From positions 1-7,183 of the forward strand of contig JAFGSU010000111.1 in NCBI GenBank assembly GCA_016934435.1: a DNA stretch of 7,183 bases, in the 5' to 3' direction. The notes under the pieces were generated by a model, which was not told the origin of the DNA, ran no database searches, and saw only the letters and a program-made list of their open reading frames with translations. Below, piece by piece: positions 6,656 through 7,183 of the stretch (the first letter of the stretch is position 1; each line of letters starts with the position of its first letter). The DNA comes from Candidatus Zhuqueibacterota bacterium. GTDB taxonomy: Bacteria > Zhuqueibacterota > Zhuqueibacteria > Residuimicrobiales > Residuimicrobiaceae. Made by a program: the position numbers and the translations under genes.

Positions 6656-7183
6656 TCACAATAACAGCGCCTGATTGCCGATCAGGTCTCTGGCTGTTTT
6701 GACGCCCAACAGAAACAGGGCGATGACGAATTCTTTCTTCATTCGTTGGATGAGCTCCACCACCAGATCGGCTGATTTCATGGCCGGCGCCAGAAACGGA
6801 TGCGCAATACCGCATAAAGAAGCACCGAGGATCAACGCCTTGGCCATATCCACGCCCGAACGAATTCCACCGGAAGCGATGAGCGTGAGGCGGTCGCGAT
6901 AAGGCGACAACTGTTCCAGGGCGAGGGGCGTAGGGATGCCCCAATCCTGAAAAGTCAATCCCAGCCTTCCTTCATTTTTTTTGGGCTGCCGCAGATGTTC
7001 CACCCGGCTCCAGGAAGTGCCGCCGCTGCCGGCGACGTCGACGTAGTGGATGTTATAGGCAATGGCCAGTTCGGCATCCTGCGGCGAAAAGCCCGAACCT
7101 ACCTCTTTTAAAAGCACCGGTTGCGATAACTGGGCGGCGATTTCGCCGATTTTTGCCGCCAGATCGGAGAAATTGGTATTGCC
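6656..7183 (-). CDS. fni: Type 2 isopentenyl-diphosphate delta-isomerase, 5' end outside the window
   Basis: C-terminal 175 residues of an FMN-dependent isomerase that interconverts IPP and DMAPP in the cytoplasm, supplying isoprenoid synthesis. The frame is open across the right edge, starting at GNTNF, so the reading continues upstream of the window; an internal Met at 7117 is not the start. Visible family motifs are LLKEVGSG, DVAGSGGTSWSRVEHLR, DWGIPT, and the FMN-phosphate-binding IASGGIRSGVDMAKALILGA. The substrate- and magnesium-binding Q-E motif of the family should lie just before GNTNF and is therefore not in the window. The C-terminus stops soon after the LLGVKTARDL segment, shorter than in Bacillus Fni. 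The stop codon is TGA at 6656-6658, 37 bases before the transaldolase start. Confidence 0.92.
   Translation of the reverse strand, partial: GNTNFSDLAAKIGEIAAQLSQPVLLKEVGSGFSPQDAELAIAYNIHYVDVAGSGGTSWSRVEHLRQPKKNEGRLGLTFQDWGIPTPLALEQLSPYRDRLTLIASGGIRSGVDMAKALILGASLCGIAHPFLAPAMKSADLVVELIQRMKKEFVIALFLLGVKTARDLIGNQALLL

Noticed and set aside
6636..6944. 102-codon minus-strand ORF overlapping the isomerase gene
   Set aside because: It is a shifted frame of the isomerase, whose own frame carries all the family motifs; no frameshift is needed.

Overview
The window reads as a chromosomal segment from a Gram-negative-type bacterium of roughly 50% GC. Two of the secreted or anchored products look like lipoproteins, and the mix of genes (a DPPR-synthase-like UbiA protein, a giant TPR lipoprotein, a DUF4838 protein, a type 2 transaldolase and a type 2 IPP isomerase) resembles uncultured lineages of the FCB/KSB1/Calditrichota kind. 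That placement is a guess from gene content and cannot be settled from the sequence alone. No rRNA, tRNA, CRISPR array, transposase, integrase or attachment site was seen.

Layout. Positions 1-207 are an A/T-rich leader without a convincing gene. Three genes then run rightward on the plus strand: a UbiA-family membrane prenyltransferase resembling decaprenyl-phosphate phosphoribosyltransferase (208-1077); a 750-residue lipoprotein built of about 20 tetratricopeptide repeats (1215-3467); and a secreted or lipid-anchored DUF4838 protein (3473-5536). The second and third genes are tightly coupled, because the ribosome binding site of the third sits across the stop codon of the second. The 137-base gap in front of the TPR gene holds three inverted-repeat structures, one of them a 7-bp stem just before the ribosome binding site.

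Two genes run leftward on the minus strand: a type 2 isopentenyl-diphosphate isomerase cut by the right edge (6656-7183), then a transaldolase (5527-6618), 37 bases apart and probably co-transcribed. The transaldolase and DUF4838 genes converge and overlap by 10 bases, leaving no room for an intergenic terminator.

How the genes may work together. The TPR lipoprotein and the DUF4838 protein are probably partners or at least co-expressed outside the cytoplasmic membrane; the function of both is unknown. The UbiA-like enzyme is expected to join PRPP to a polyprenyl phosphate. The opposite operon encodes enzymes that bear on both precursors: IPP/DMAPP interconversion for the polyprenyl chain, and the non-oxidative pentose phosphate pathway for ribose 5-phosphate. 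This link is inference only. The most unusual element is the TPR-lipoprotein/DUF4838 pair next to a polyprenyl-phosphoribose synthase-like gene.
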